The notes: generated by a model not told the origin, from the letters alone. A stretch of 5,282 bases of DNA from Firmicutes bacterium UBA7709 (GCA_002482405.1 DLFX01000122.1:1-5282), one strand, 5' to 3'. Positions 1-5,282 are shown, counted from the first letter of the stretch. Numbers and translations: made by a program.

Positions 1-1
1 G

Positions 2-67
2 CCATTCGCCGGCAGCGGCAAGGGAGGCGTTCCATCCACAGCCGGAAAGCCGTTCTCCTGGCTGTGA
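2..67 (+). other. Possible 3' end of an upstream gene (uncertain)
   Basis: The first about 110 bases are richer in GC than the intergenic DNA that follows, so they may be the tail of a gene entering from the left. On the plus strand the frame starting at base 2 reads 21 codons (ending GKPFSWL) to a TGA at 65-67. The frame starting at base 1 is open to a TGA at 133-135, and a minus-strand frame is also open across the stretch but has no convincing start codon with a ribosome binding site. I cannot choose between these frames or recognise a family. The frame ending at 67 is slightly favoured because a weak terminator-like hairpin follows it. Confidence 0.2.
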
Positions 68-84
68 AGAGTCCGGAAAAAGGG

Positions 85-110
85 TTCGCAATCCGTGCGG
101 AAATTTTTTT
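85..110 (+). terminator. Weak terminator-like hairpin with T tract
   Basis: TTCGCA (85-90) can pair with TGCGGAA (96-102) with one bulged base and a five-base loop, followed by seven T residues (104-110). This is the shape of an intrinsic terminator for a transcript entering from the left, but the stem is short, so it is only a candidate. Confidence 0.3.
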
Positions 111-137
111 AATATCAATTGAAACCGTCCTTTGATG

Positions 138-171
138 GACAATTATTTTTCAATTTTGAAAAATAATTGTC
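138..171. promoter_or_regulatory. Perfect palindrome at the activator promoter, candidate operator
   Basis: A perfect inverted repeat has arms of 15 bases at 138-152 and 157-171, separated by ATTT. Its centre is TTTTCAA-TT-TTGAAAA (147-162). The distal arm overlaps the first five bases of the -35 box TTGTCA (167-172) of the activator gene, so a protein bound here should compete with RNA polymerase. A degenerate copy of the right half (CAACTTTGAAAATAA, 171-185) lies 20 bp after CAATTTTGAAAAATAA (151-166), about two helical turns. The stem is almost all A/T and lacks a GC-rich part, so an operator is more likely than a terminator. The binding protein is unknown. Confidence 0.5.
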
Positions 172-193
172 AACTTTGAAAATAAGGTATAAT
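167..193 (+). promoter_or_regulatory. Sigma-A-type promoter of the activator gene
   Basis: A -35-like TTGTCA (167-172) and a perfect -10 box TATAAT (188-193) are separated by 15 bp, two short of the optimum. Transcription would start near 200, leaving a leader of about 80 bases before the ATG at 281. No -24/-12 sigma-54 element is seen upstream of this gene, so the activator seems to be made by housekeeping polymerase. Confidence 0.5.
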
Positions 194-280
194 ATATACA
201 ATATGAATCAAATTCGGATCGGGTAAATTTGGGTTCAAGGGTTACACACAGAAGAATCCATAACCCATGGAGGGAGAACA

Positions 281-2053
281 ATGCTGGAACTATCTGTCAT
301 TCGGGATACGGTCAGGAATGTGGCGGAAGCCATCACCGCGGCCCTGGAAATCGAAACGGAAATCGTCAACGAGCATTTGGAAATCATCGGCGGGACAGGC
401 CGCTATACGAACAAGATCGGAAGCTTTGAAGAGGGCGGAGATCTCGATTCGGGCTATATTTACGGCAAACTGCTGAAAACCGGGGCAAATTACCTGTGCT
501 ATGATCCGGACTCAGATCCGGAGTACGGCCCACGGGAAGGAGAGCTGGCAGAGATCTGCTGTCCCATCAAATCGGAAAATAAAGCCATCGGCCTCATCGG
601 ACTGGTCGCGTTCAATGAGGAGCAGCGGGGAAAGATCATAGCCAACAGCGATACGCTGACCTTATTCCTGGAGAGGATGGCGGAGCTTCTCGCCAGCAAA
701 CTGTCTGAAACGGAGCAAAGATATCAGCTCCAGGGCATTGTGGAATCCATGCACGAGGGCATGATTGCCATCGATAAGGAAGGCGTTATAAAGTCCTGCA
801 ATTACGAGAGCGAAAAGCTGCTGGGACTTAAGCGGAGCCAGATGGAGGGGAGCCTCCTCAGCGAGATATGGAATACCAAGGACGCGAAACGGGTATTGCA
901 AAGCGGGACCGCTGTCAAGGATAAGGAAATCATCTATAAAAACGCCAACGCCCAGGAAAAGCGGTTCCTCTGTTCCTTTATCCCGTTGAATCCCAGGAAT
1001 CCGAAACGCGAGGATGCGTCCGCGACCGGGGCGATGATCCTTTTTCAGAATATGGCTGCTGTCCGGGAGAGGATGTATAAGATGACCGTCAACGAAAAGC
1101 ACACGACCTTTGACGATATCATCGGAGAGAGCGAATCGATTCTCAAAGCGAAACGGAGGACCCTGCAGGTTGCCTCCAGCGATTCCACGATACTGATCAC
1201 AGGGGAGAGTGGGACCGGAAAGGAGCTTTTTGCCAGAGCGATCCACTCGGAAAGCCCGCGGAAAAAGAATCCTTTTATCGCGATCAACTGCGGCGCTATT
1301 CCGGAGATGCTGCTTGAAAGCGAGCTTTTCGGCTATGAAAAGGGCGCTTTTACAGGGGCCGATAACAGAGGAAAGCCGGGAAAGTTTGAAATTGCCCATA
1401 AAGGAACGATATTTTTGGATGAGATCGGCGATCTTCCGCTGCACCTGCAGGTCAAGCTGCTCCATGCGATCCAGAACCGAAGGATCGACCGCGTCGGGGG
1501 GACAAGCCCCATCGATATCGACGTCCGGATCATCGCGGCGACGAATAAAAACCTGGAGAAGATGATCGAGGCCAGGGAGTTTCGGGAAGACCTGTATTTC
1601 AGGCTCAATGTCATTCCCATCACGATCCCTGCTCTGAGAAACAGGGAGGGAGACATCGAGCTTCTGCTCCGCTATGCTCTGAAGAAGTTCAACAGGCTGC
1701 TTTCCAAGAACATCAGGGATTTCCGGCCCGACGCGCTGCAGGCGCTGATCAGCTACGGATGGCCGGGAAATGTCAGGGAGCTTGAAAATGTGGTGGAATA
1801 TGCCGTCAATATGGAGACGGGAGACGAAATCCTTTTGGAGAACCTTCCTGATAAAATATTGAAAAGGCAGAGAAATATCAACCTCAAAGCCGGGCTGAAG
1901 GAAAAGCTGGACGAATATCAGCGAACGCTGATCGAAGAATGTCTCGATGAAACCGGGCGCTCCACGGAGGACAAGATCCTCGCGGCAAAAAAACTTGGAA
2001 TCAGCGAATCTACGCTCTACCGCAGGATCCGTGAGCTGGGGGTTAACGGATAA
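281..2053 (+). CDS. Sigma-54-dependent transcriptional activator (GAF-like sensor, PAS, AAA+, Fis-type HTH)
   Basis: This cytoplasmic enhancer-binding protein uses ATP to open promoters held closed by sigma-54 RNA polymerase. Residues 1-145 form a GAF-like sensor ending in a helix (GLIGLVAFNEEQ at 104-115). Residues 146-258 look like a PAS domain (ESMHEGMIAIDKEG). The AAA+ domain, about 275-505, has Walker A GESGTGKE (308-315), the sigma-54 contact loop GAFTGA (355-360), Walker B TIFLDE (376-381), FREDLYFRL (434-442) with arginine-finger candidates, and WPGNVREL (494-501). A Fis-type helix-turn-helix lies at about 562-588 (AAKKLGISESTLYRRI). All core motifs are intact and 590 aa is normal for this architecture. 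The ATG at 281 has GGAGGG at 269-274. No receiver domain is present, so the signal is probably a small molecule or redox change, not a kinase. The convergent permease gene with a sigma-54 promoter is the likely target; the ligand cannot be told. Confidence 0.95.
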   Translation: MLELSVIRDTVRNVAEAITAALEIETEIVNEHLEIIGGTGRYTNKIGSFEEGGDLDSGYIYGKLLKTGANYLCYDPDSDPEYGPREGELAEICCPIKSENKAIGLIGLVAFNEEQRGKIIANSDTLTLFLERMAELLASKLSETEQRYQLQGIVESMHEGMIAIDKEGVIKSCNYESEKLLGLKRSQMEGSLLSEIWNTKDAKRVLQSGTAVKDKEIIYKNANAQEKRFLCSFIPLNPRNPKREDASATGAMILFQNMAAVRERMYKMTVNEKHTTFDDIIGESESILKAKRRTLQVASSDSTILITGESGTGKELFARAIHSESPRKKNPFIAINCGAIPEMLLESELFGYEKGAFTGADNRGKPGKFEIAHKGTIFLDEIGDLPLHLQVKLLHAIQNRRIDRVGGTSPIDIDVRIIAATNKNLEKMIEAREFREDLYFRLNVIPITIPALRNREGDIELLLRYALKKFNRLLSKNIRDFRPDALQALISYGWPGNVRELENVVEYAVNMETGDEILLENLPDKILKRQRNINLKAGLKEKLDEYQRTLIEECLDETGRSTEDKILAAKKLGISESTLYRRIRELGVNG

Positions 2054-2056
2054 TCC

Positions 2057-2144
2057 GCGGGCGTTCTCCAGGGAAGCCTCCCTCGCTTATATGCTTCGCA
2101 TGAGCTCGGTACAAGGTTTCAGGCCTTCCCTGGAGAACACCCGC
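2057..2144. repeat. Long imperfect inverted repeat after the activator gene
   Basis: Arms GTTCTCCAGGGAAG (2063-2076) and CTTCCCTGGAGAAC (2125-2138) are perfectly complementary over 14 bases. Beyond one mismatch (2062/2139) pairing continues as GCGGG (2057-2061) with CCCGC (2140-2144). Inside, CCT pairs with AGG after one bulge. The loop holds a second hairpin, GCTT..ATGC (2085-2094) with GCATGAGC (2098-2105), using one G-T pair and a two-base bulge. It starts four bases after the stop codon and is followed by a separate true terminator, so it is not needed for termination. It may be a dispersed palindromic element or a stabilising 3' RNA structure; no protein is encoded. Confidence 0.7.
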
Positions 2145-2157
2145 TCCATACGCAAAT

Positions 2158-2192
2158 AAAAAGGTTGCTTCATATTTTGAAGCAACCTTTTT
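2158..2192. terminator. Bidirectional intrinsic terminator
   Basis: AAAAAGGTTGCTTCA (2158-2172) is perfectly complementary to TGAAGCAACCTTTTT (2178-2192) across a five-base loop. Read on either strand, the GC-containing stem ends in a run of T residues. It lies between the convergent activator and permease genes, 15 bases past the permease stop, and should terminate both transcripts. Confidence 0.93.
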
Positions 2193-2207
2193 ATCTAAGT
2201 AAATGAA

Positions 2208-3749
2208 TTAATTTCTGACCGGGTATTTTTCATCAAAGGTGATTTCATCTTTTCCATATTTGATATTAGTTCTGATTTTGCCTCTCTTTTTCTGAACTAC
2301 ATAGATGAGAATCGGTACGAAAGTCGCGATCACGGAAATCACAAATACCGGAAGGCCGCCGTCCTCAAATACCAGGAGCACCATAGCGCCGATCATGATG
2401 ATATTGCAGAAATATGCAAGTCCCGGATACCACTTTGCCTTAGCGGTAAGGACTTCGTTGGGGTCATAGCCTCTTGCCTTCAACTTCTTTCTGAATACGA
2501 TCTGGGACCAGCAGATGGCTACCCAGCAGAGCGTTCCGGTAAATCCGGAGATGCCCAGCAGGTTCGCGTAAAGCGGAAGTCCCGCGTCTCCCCAGAGCCC
2601 CAGCTCGTCGGAAGCGAATCCAAGGAGGAATACCAGCCACATGGGAACGATGGTGAAGATGGTAGCGTTCTGCGGGGTGTTGAACTTATTCAGATTGGAC
2701 AGGAATTTCGGCGCCATGCCTTCGACCGACAGGCCGTAGAGCGCGCGAACCGTTCCGTACAGTCCGGAGTTGGCGCAGCTGAAAGCCGCAATCAGCGTTG
2801 TGATGGTGAAAAGCCCTGCTGCCCATTTCAGGCCGTAAGCTCCGAGGGTATAGGCGAAGATGGATTCGTCCAGCCCGGCTTTTGCATAAGGTACGATGAG
2901 GGTCAGAGCAAATACCGGAATGATATAGATCAGGATGATCCGGTATGCGACTCTTCTGCATGCCAGCGGCACATTCGTTGCGGGATCCTGTGTTTCCGCC
3001 GCAGATAAGCCTACGATTTCAGAACCCTGGAAATTGACCAGCGTCCAGATCATGTAGGTGATAATGATGAAGGTGCCGGCAGGGAACAGCTGCTTGAAGG
3101 TTGAGCCCTCTCCGCCCAGAATGATCTTGGTACCGATCACTCCGCCGCTTTCTGTGAAAGGATGCAGGTTTCCGCCGATGAGTCCGAAGAATATTCCCGC
3201 TGCGCAGATGGTGAAAACGACAACGGCCAGCACCTTGATGATCGCCATTACAGACTCTATGTGTCCGAACCATTTTACATGGTAAACGTTGACCAGGGTC
3301 AGCAGGAAGAGCGCCAGGATGCCCCATACAAAGGTACTCCAGGCAGGATTTTCAAATGGTAAAGTAACAAAATAATTCATAAATACCGCGCAGGCCAGAG
3401 CTTCCGACGGCACATAGGCTACCCAGTTGGTCCAGTACGCCCATGCAATACCGGTCGAAGCAGTGTCCCCCATGAACTCTCTGGCATACGATACGAAAGA
3501 GCCTCTTCTCGGAATGTTGACAAGCAATTCCGCGAATGACTGCATAACGCCATAAATTGTAATACCGGCGACGATGTAAGCGATCAGTACAGCTCCGGGA
3601 CCCATCTCGGAAAAGGTAAGACCAAGTCCTAAGAAATAACAGGAACCGATAATTCCACCGATTGCGATCAACGAAACATGCCATGGCTGAATGCCGCGCT
3701 GTAATGTCCGTTCTTCCTGGGGTGTAACATTAACATTGTGTTCTGTCAT
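2208..3749 (-). CDS. Amino acid permease, APC superfamily (AAT-like)
   Basis: This integral membrane transporter should import an amino acid coupled to an ion gradient. From the start chosen here it is 513 aa, usual for the family, with about 12 hydrophobic segments and polar ends. The first segment carries the unwound-helix motif GGIIGSCYFLG (31-41) and MGPGAVLIAY (49-58). The sixth carries FQGSEIVGLSAAETQDP (240-256), equivalent to the FxGxE substrate and cation region of LysP-type carriers. ANSGLYGTVRALYGL (326-340) also fits the family. The first in-frame ATG (3764-3762) overlaps the ribosome binding site itself. The ATG at 3749-3747 is chosen because GGAGG (plus 3757-3761) lies seven bases before it. 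Transcription appears to depend on sigma-54. Substrate is not predictable; the third base-motif glycine of GxG in helix 1 is Cys. Confidence 0.93.
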   Translation of the reverse strand: MTEHNVNVTPQEERTLQRGIQPWHVSLIAIGGIIGSCYFLGLGLTFSEMGPGAVLIAYIVAGITIYGVMQSFAELLVNIPRRGSFVSYAREFMGDTASTGIAWAYWTNWVAYVPSEALACAVFMNYFVTLPFENPAWSTFVWGILALFLLTLVNVYHVKWFGHIESVMAIIKVLAVVVFTICAAGIFFGLIGGNLHPFTESGGVIGTKIILGGEGSTFKQLFPAGTFIIITYMIWTLVNFQGSEIVGLSAAETQDPATNVPLACRRVAYRIILIYIIPVFALTLIVPYAKAGLDESIFAYTLGAYGLKWAAGLFTITTLIAAFSCANSGLYGTVRALYGLSVEGMAPKFLSNLNKFNTPQNATIFTIVPMWLVFLLGFASDELGLWGDAGLPLYANLLGISGFTGTLCWVAICWSQIVFRKKLKARGYDPNEVLTAKAKWYPGLAYFCNIIMIGAMVLLVFEDGGLPVFVISVIATFVPILIYVVQKKRGKIRTNIKYGKDEITFDEKYPVRN

Positions 3750-3756
3750 CTTTTTT

Positions 3757-3762
3757 CCTCCC
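3757..3762 (-). promoter_or_regulatory. Ribosome binding site that sets the permease start
   Basis: On the minus strand GGGAGG (plus 3757-3762) lies seven bases before the ATG at 3749. It contains the last base of the upstream in-frame ATG (3764-3762), which therefore cannot have this site as its own. This supports the MTEHN start over the longer MGGKK reading. Confidence 0.8.
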
Positions 3763-3796
3763 ATTTAACAGTAATAAGATTAGTAAAATTAAGAAT

Positions 3797-3826
3797 ATTA
3801 TAATAATTCCTAACAAGAAAAGTAAA
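3797..3826 (-). promoter_or_regulatory. Possible secondary sigma-A promoter of the permease gene
   Basis: On the minus strand TTTACT (plus 3821-3826) and a perfect TATAAT (plus 3797-3802) are 18 bases apart, just downstream of the sigma-54 boxes. The -35 box matches only four of six consensus bases and the region is very AT-rich, so this may be chance; if real it would give basal permease expression. Confidence 0.25.
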
Positions 3827-3827
3827 G

Positions 3828-3843
3828 AGCAAAAATTATGCCA
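3828..3843 (-). promoter_or_regulatory. Sigma-54 (-24/-12) promoter of the permease gene
   Basis: On the minus strand the sequence is TGGCATAATTTTTGCT, matching the consensus TGGCAC-N5-TTGCW at 10 of 11 defined positions. The invariant GG (plus 3842-3841) and GC (plus 3830-3829) are separated by exactly ten bases. The start of transcription should fall near 3817, giving a leader of about 68 bases to the ATG at 3749. Such promoters are silent without an AAA+ activator, and one is encoded by the neighbouring convergent gene. Confidence 0.88.
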
Positions 3844-3891
3844 TTTTTACATCGCGGGGGGGAAAACCCCTGCAACCATGTAAAAATGGCA
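3839..3891. repeat. Perfect 14-bp inverted repeat overlapping the -24 element
   Basis: TGCCATTTTTACAT (3839-3852) and ATGTAAAAATGGCA (3878-3891) are perfectly complementary, separated by 25 bases. The spacer contains a GGGG-AAAA-CCCC mini-hairpin (3859-3870). The left arm includes most of the -24 box of the permease promoter. For a minus-strand transcript reading in from the CoA-binding gene, the hairpin is followed by ATAATTTTT, so it could also act as a terminator insulating the permease. The right arm has a TGGCAC facing the other way but without a matching -12 box. Confidence 0.75.
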
Positions 3892-3941
3892 CTTTTCAAT
3901 AATCCATATGCTGAAATAAAGTATAATTTTGCGGACTTACG

Positions 3942-3957
3942 TTATCATATATGATAA
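3942..3957. promoter_or_regulatory. Candidate upstream activator site of the permease promoter
   Basis: TTATCATATATGATAA is a perfect 16-bp palindrome centred about 132 bp upstream of the predicted sigma-54 start near 3817. Enhancer-binding proteins with Fis-type HTH domains bind dyad sites at about this distance, so it is the best local candidate for the activator encoded at 281-2053. The assignment rests on position and symmetry only. Confidence 0.5.
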
Positions 3958-3986
3958 TCGCTTGTCAGAATTGAGAAAAAATTCAG

Positions 3987-4388
3987 TTACCTTAAACGGA
4001 CGGCAGCCATGGCGCAGGCGCCCTCATGGACGACTTTGAACCCCTTCTGTTCCGCAAATTCTACGATCTCATCGTCATATGTGCCGGGCTGAAGCCAGAT
4101 ATACGGATATTCTTTCGGATCCATTTCCTGCAGACTTTTTAACGTTACCTTAGGCGGAATGACGAAATCCACACAGTCGGGCTTTTGGGGGAGGTCTTCA
4201 AGGCAGGCATAGCATTTGGTCCCGTCCTCAAGTTCCTCATAGTTCGGATTGATCGCGTAAGTCTCATATCCGTGGGAGCGAAGGGTGTGGAAAATCCTGT
4301 TTGCGGTTTTGTCCGTGTTGGGTGTGGCGCCAATCACCGCCCATACCTTCTTTTCGAGCATCTCATTCATTTTTTTTTCGTTATTCAT
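3987..4388 (-). CDS. CoA-binding domain protein (COG1832/YccU-like)
   Basis: This 133-aa soluble protein matches the small stand-alone CoA-binding Rossmann fold family. After a charged N-terminus, residues 14-24 (KVWAVIGATPN) form the first strand and the glycine-rich nucleotide loop. YAINPNY (44-50) is the second-strand motif, followed by CLEDLPQKPDCVDFVIPP (62-79) and YIWLQPGTYDDEIVEFAEQKG (96-116), which keeps the WLQ-G signature. Length is normal for the family. The ATG at 4388 is chosen because AAGGAG (plus 4397-4402) lies eight bases before it. CoA binding is inferred from the fold; the biological role of these proteins is not established. It has its own sigma-A promoter. No terminator directly follows the stop; the inverted repeat about 95 bases downstream may serve. 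Confidence 0.88.
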   Translation of the reverse strand: MNNEKKMNEMLEKKVWAVIGATPNTDKTANRIFHTLRSHGYETYAINPNYEELEDGTKCYACLEDLPQKPDCVDFVIPPKVTLKSLQEMDPKEYPYIWLQPGTYDDEIVEFAEQKGFKVVHEGACAMAAVRLR

Positions 4389-4400
4389 GATATATTCTCC

Positions 4401-4432
4401 TTTCCATGATACCTGTTACGGTTTCCATGATA
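4401..4432 (-). repeat. 11-bp direct repeat in the leader of the CoA-binding gene
   Basis: TATCATGGAAA occurs twice on the minus strand (plus 4401-4411 and 4422-4432), offset by 21 bp or two helical turns. A third partial copy (TATCATGAA) covers the start codon at 4388. It may be a protein-binding or leader element, or a chance duplication of the start region. Confidence 0.4.
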
Positions 4433-4463
4433 TGTAATCTCATTTCTGTTATATTTTAGTTTC

Positions 4464-4492
4464 ATCATAGAATATTTCTTCCCCCTTTTCAA
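4464..4492 (-). promoter_or_regulatory. Sigma-A promoter of the CoA-binding protein gene
   Basis: On the minus strand TTGAAA (plus 4487-4492) and TATGAT (plus 4464-4469) are separated by the optimal 17 bases, each one or two mismatches from consensus. Transcription should start near 4457, leaving a leader of about 70 bases. The -35 box is one arm of a small inverted repeat, TTTCAA-GAA-TTGAAA (4487-4501). Confidence 0.65.
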
Positions 4493-4540
4493 GAATTGAA
4501 ACTTTTCATATAAGTGTCGCTGTTTTTTTGCAGGGTATTG

Positions 4541-4549
4541 TGCTAGAAT
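4541..4549 (+). promoter_or_regulatory. Extended -10 promoter of the ACT/UPF0210 genes
   Basis: TGCTAGAAT combines the TG extension with a -10 box one mismatch from TATAAT. The -35 position, around 4521-4526 (TGTTTT), is poor, typical of extended -10 promoters. Transcription would begin near 4556, about 37 bases before the ATG at 4593. Confidence 0.5.
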
Positions 4550-4592
4550 AAGTAGTAAAAAATAAGAATGATTTTAATGGAGGGATATATAG

Positions 4593-4856
4593 ATGAGAGC
4601 AGTTATAACCGTGATCGGACGAGATATGGTCGGGATCCTGGCAAAGGTGAGCACTGTCTGCGCCGAAGCTAACGCCAATGTGATCGAGGTGACCCAGTCC
4701 GTACTTCAGGAATTCTTCGCTATGGTCATGCTGATCGATATAGAGAAAATGAATTGTGATCTGGGCGAGCTCCAGAAGCGCCTTGCGGCAAACGTATCCG
4801 GGATGACGATCCACGTGATGCATGAAGACATTTTCAATTCCATGCACCGCATTTAA
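4593..4856 (+). CDS. ACT domain protein, UPF0237 type
   Basis: This 87-aa protein is essentially one ACT domain, the small regulatory fold that binds amino acids or similar ligands, usually at a dimer interface. The first strand AVITVIG (3-9) leads into GRDMVGILAKVS (9-20), the typical G-x-D-x-x-G ligand loop and helix 1. ANVIEVTQSV (28-37) and FFAMVMLIDI (41-50) are strands two and three, and MTIHVMHEDI (71-80) is strand four. The length matches the UPF0237 family and the fold is complete. GGAGGG (4579-4584) sits eight bases before the ATG. The next gene begins 40 bp after the stop with no terminator between, so the two are probably one operon. Role and ligand are unproven; a sensor or regulatory partner for the UPF0210 protein is an inference from their recurrent pairing. 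Confidence 0.92.
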   Translation: MRAVITVIGRDMVGILAKVSTVCAEANANVIEVTQSVLQEFFAMVMLIDIEKMNCDLGELQKRLAANVSGMTIHVMHEDIFNSMHRI

Positions 4857-4896
4857 TTTATTCCGGCGGCGCTTCATATATAATCGGAGGTAATCT

Positions 4897-5282
4897 ATGC
4901 TTAATATGACCGATATCATGGAAACCATCACCATGATACAGGATGAAAATTTGGATATCAGAACCATAACCATGGGAATTTCTTTACTGGATTGCTGCGA
5001 CAGCGATATTGACCGGTCCTGCCAAAAGGTATATGAGAAAATATACCGCTGCGCGAAGGATCTGGTAAAAACAGGCTGCGATATCGAGCAGAAATACGGC
5101 ATCCCCATTATCAATAAGAGGATCGCGGTTACGCCCATCGCCATGCTGGTGGGGGCCTCCGGCGGCGATCCGGTAAAATATGCCCAAACCTTGGATAAAG
5201 TTGCAAAGGATGTGGACGTCAACTTTATCGGCGGATTTTCCGCTCTGGTCCATAAGGGCTTTTCGCCGGGGGACAGGGAACT
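4897..5282 (+). CDS. UPF0210/DUF711 (PFL family) protein, 5' part
   Basis: The ATG at 4897 is preceded by CGGAGG (4885-4890) with six bases between. The frame stays open for 128 codons to the right edge, so only the N-terminal part is seen; family members are about 450 aa. Recognisable pieces are [13 protein letters not shown] (21-33), then [22 protein letters not shown] (67-88), [19 protein letters not shown] (108-126). These match the conserved N-terminal region of UPF0210, some members of which are labelled PFL family for structural resemblance to pyruvate formate-lyase. I know of no proven enzymatic activity. It is likely cotranscribed with the ACT gene 40 bp upstream. Several Cys residues (33, 34, 42, 52, 60) occur early, but none is known to be catalytic. 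Confidence 0.93.
   Translation, partial: MLNMTDIMETITMIQDENLDIRTITMGISLLDCCDSDIDRSCQKVYEKIYRCAKDLVKTGCDIEQKYGIPIINKRIAVTPIAMLVGASGGDPVKYAQTLDKVAKDVDVNFIGGFSALVHKGFSPGDRE

Noticed and set aside
1..107. Divergent gene on the minus strand starting near the left edge
   Set aside because: The frame is open but has no start codon with a suitably spaced ribosome binding site, and too little is visible to judge.
662..1465. 267-codon open frame on the minus strand opposite the activator gene
   Set aside because: It lies antisense to the AAA+ and PAS coding region, whose motifs are unmistakable, and gives no recognisable protein.
3747..3764. Longer permease start (MGGKKM...)
   Set aside because: Its ATG overlaps the GGGAGG that properly serves the ATG at 3749, and it has no ribosome binding site of its own.
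3878..3902. Outward-facing TGGCAC on the plus strand, as a divergent sigma-54 promoter
   Set aside because: At the -12 position the sequence is AATAA instead of TTGCW, and no plus-strand gene follows within 690 bases.
4517..4532. Possible sigma-54 promoter before the ACT gene (TCGCTG-N5-TTGCA)
   Set aside because: The invariant GG of the -24 element is CG here, and a good extended -10 sigma-A box lies just downstream.
4506..5222. 238-codon open frame on the minus strand
   Set aside because: It covers the ACT gene, the UPF0210 start and their promoter, both of which have clear family motifs and ribosome binding sites.
4894..5282. Minus-strand 89-aa frame near the right edge
   Set aside because: It is a shadow of the UPF0210 coding frame, which continues off the window.

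Overview
The window looks like chromosomal DNA from a low-to-mid GC Gram-positive anaerobe of the class Clostridia. The basis is strong purine-rich Shine-Dalgarno sites (GGAGG types), AT-rich intergenic DNA with consensus sigma-A boxes, a Clostridia-style sigma-54 activator (N-terminal GAF-like sensor, PAS, AAA+, Fis-type HTH) and an ACT/UPF0210 gene pair common in Firmicutes. An amino-acid-fermenting member of the Eubacteriales would fit, but genus cannot be set from this sequence.

Layout. Positions 1-280: possibly the tail of an upstream gene, then an AT-rich leader with a perfect palindrome and a sigma-A-type promoter. Positions 281-2053 (+): a 590-aa sigma-54-dependent transcriptional activator. 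Positions 2054-2207: a long imperfect inverted repeat, then a strong bidirectional terminator shared by the converging genes. Positions 2208-3749 (-): a 513-aa amino acid permease of the APC superfamily. Positions 3750-3986: its control region. Positions 3987-4388 (-): a 133-aa CoA-binding-domain protein. Positions 4389-4592: a divergent promoter region. Positions 4593-4856 (+): an 87-aa ACT-domain protein of the UPF0237 type, followed 40 bp later by a UPF0210/DUF711 gene that runs off the window.

How they work together. The permease has a textbook -24/-12 sigma-54 promoter (TGGCAT-N5-TTGCT, minus strand, 3843-3828), and a perfect 16-bp palindrome lies about 130 bp upstream of the expected transcription start, where activators of this class usually bind. 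With the activator gene converging on the permease, the simplest reading is a local circuit: the activator senses a metabolite or redox signal through its GAF/PAS region and switches on amino acid uptake through sigma-54 RNA polymerase. The activator gene itself has a sigma-A-type promoter whose -35 box lies in one arm of a perfect palindrome, suggesting feedback or external repression.

The most interesting material is regulatory: a 14-bp perfect inverted repeat that contains the -24 element, the candidate activator site, the palindrome over the activator promoter, and an unexplained nested inverted repeat after the activator stop codon. I see no CRISPR array, transposase, tRNA, rRNA or phage gene, and no evidence of a wholly new gene system.
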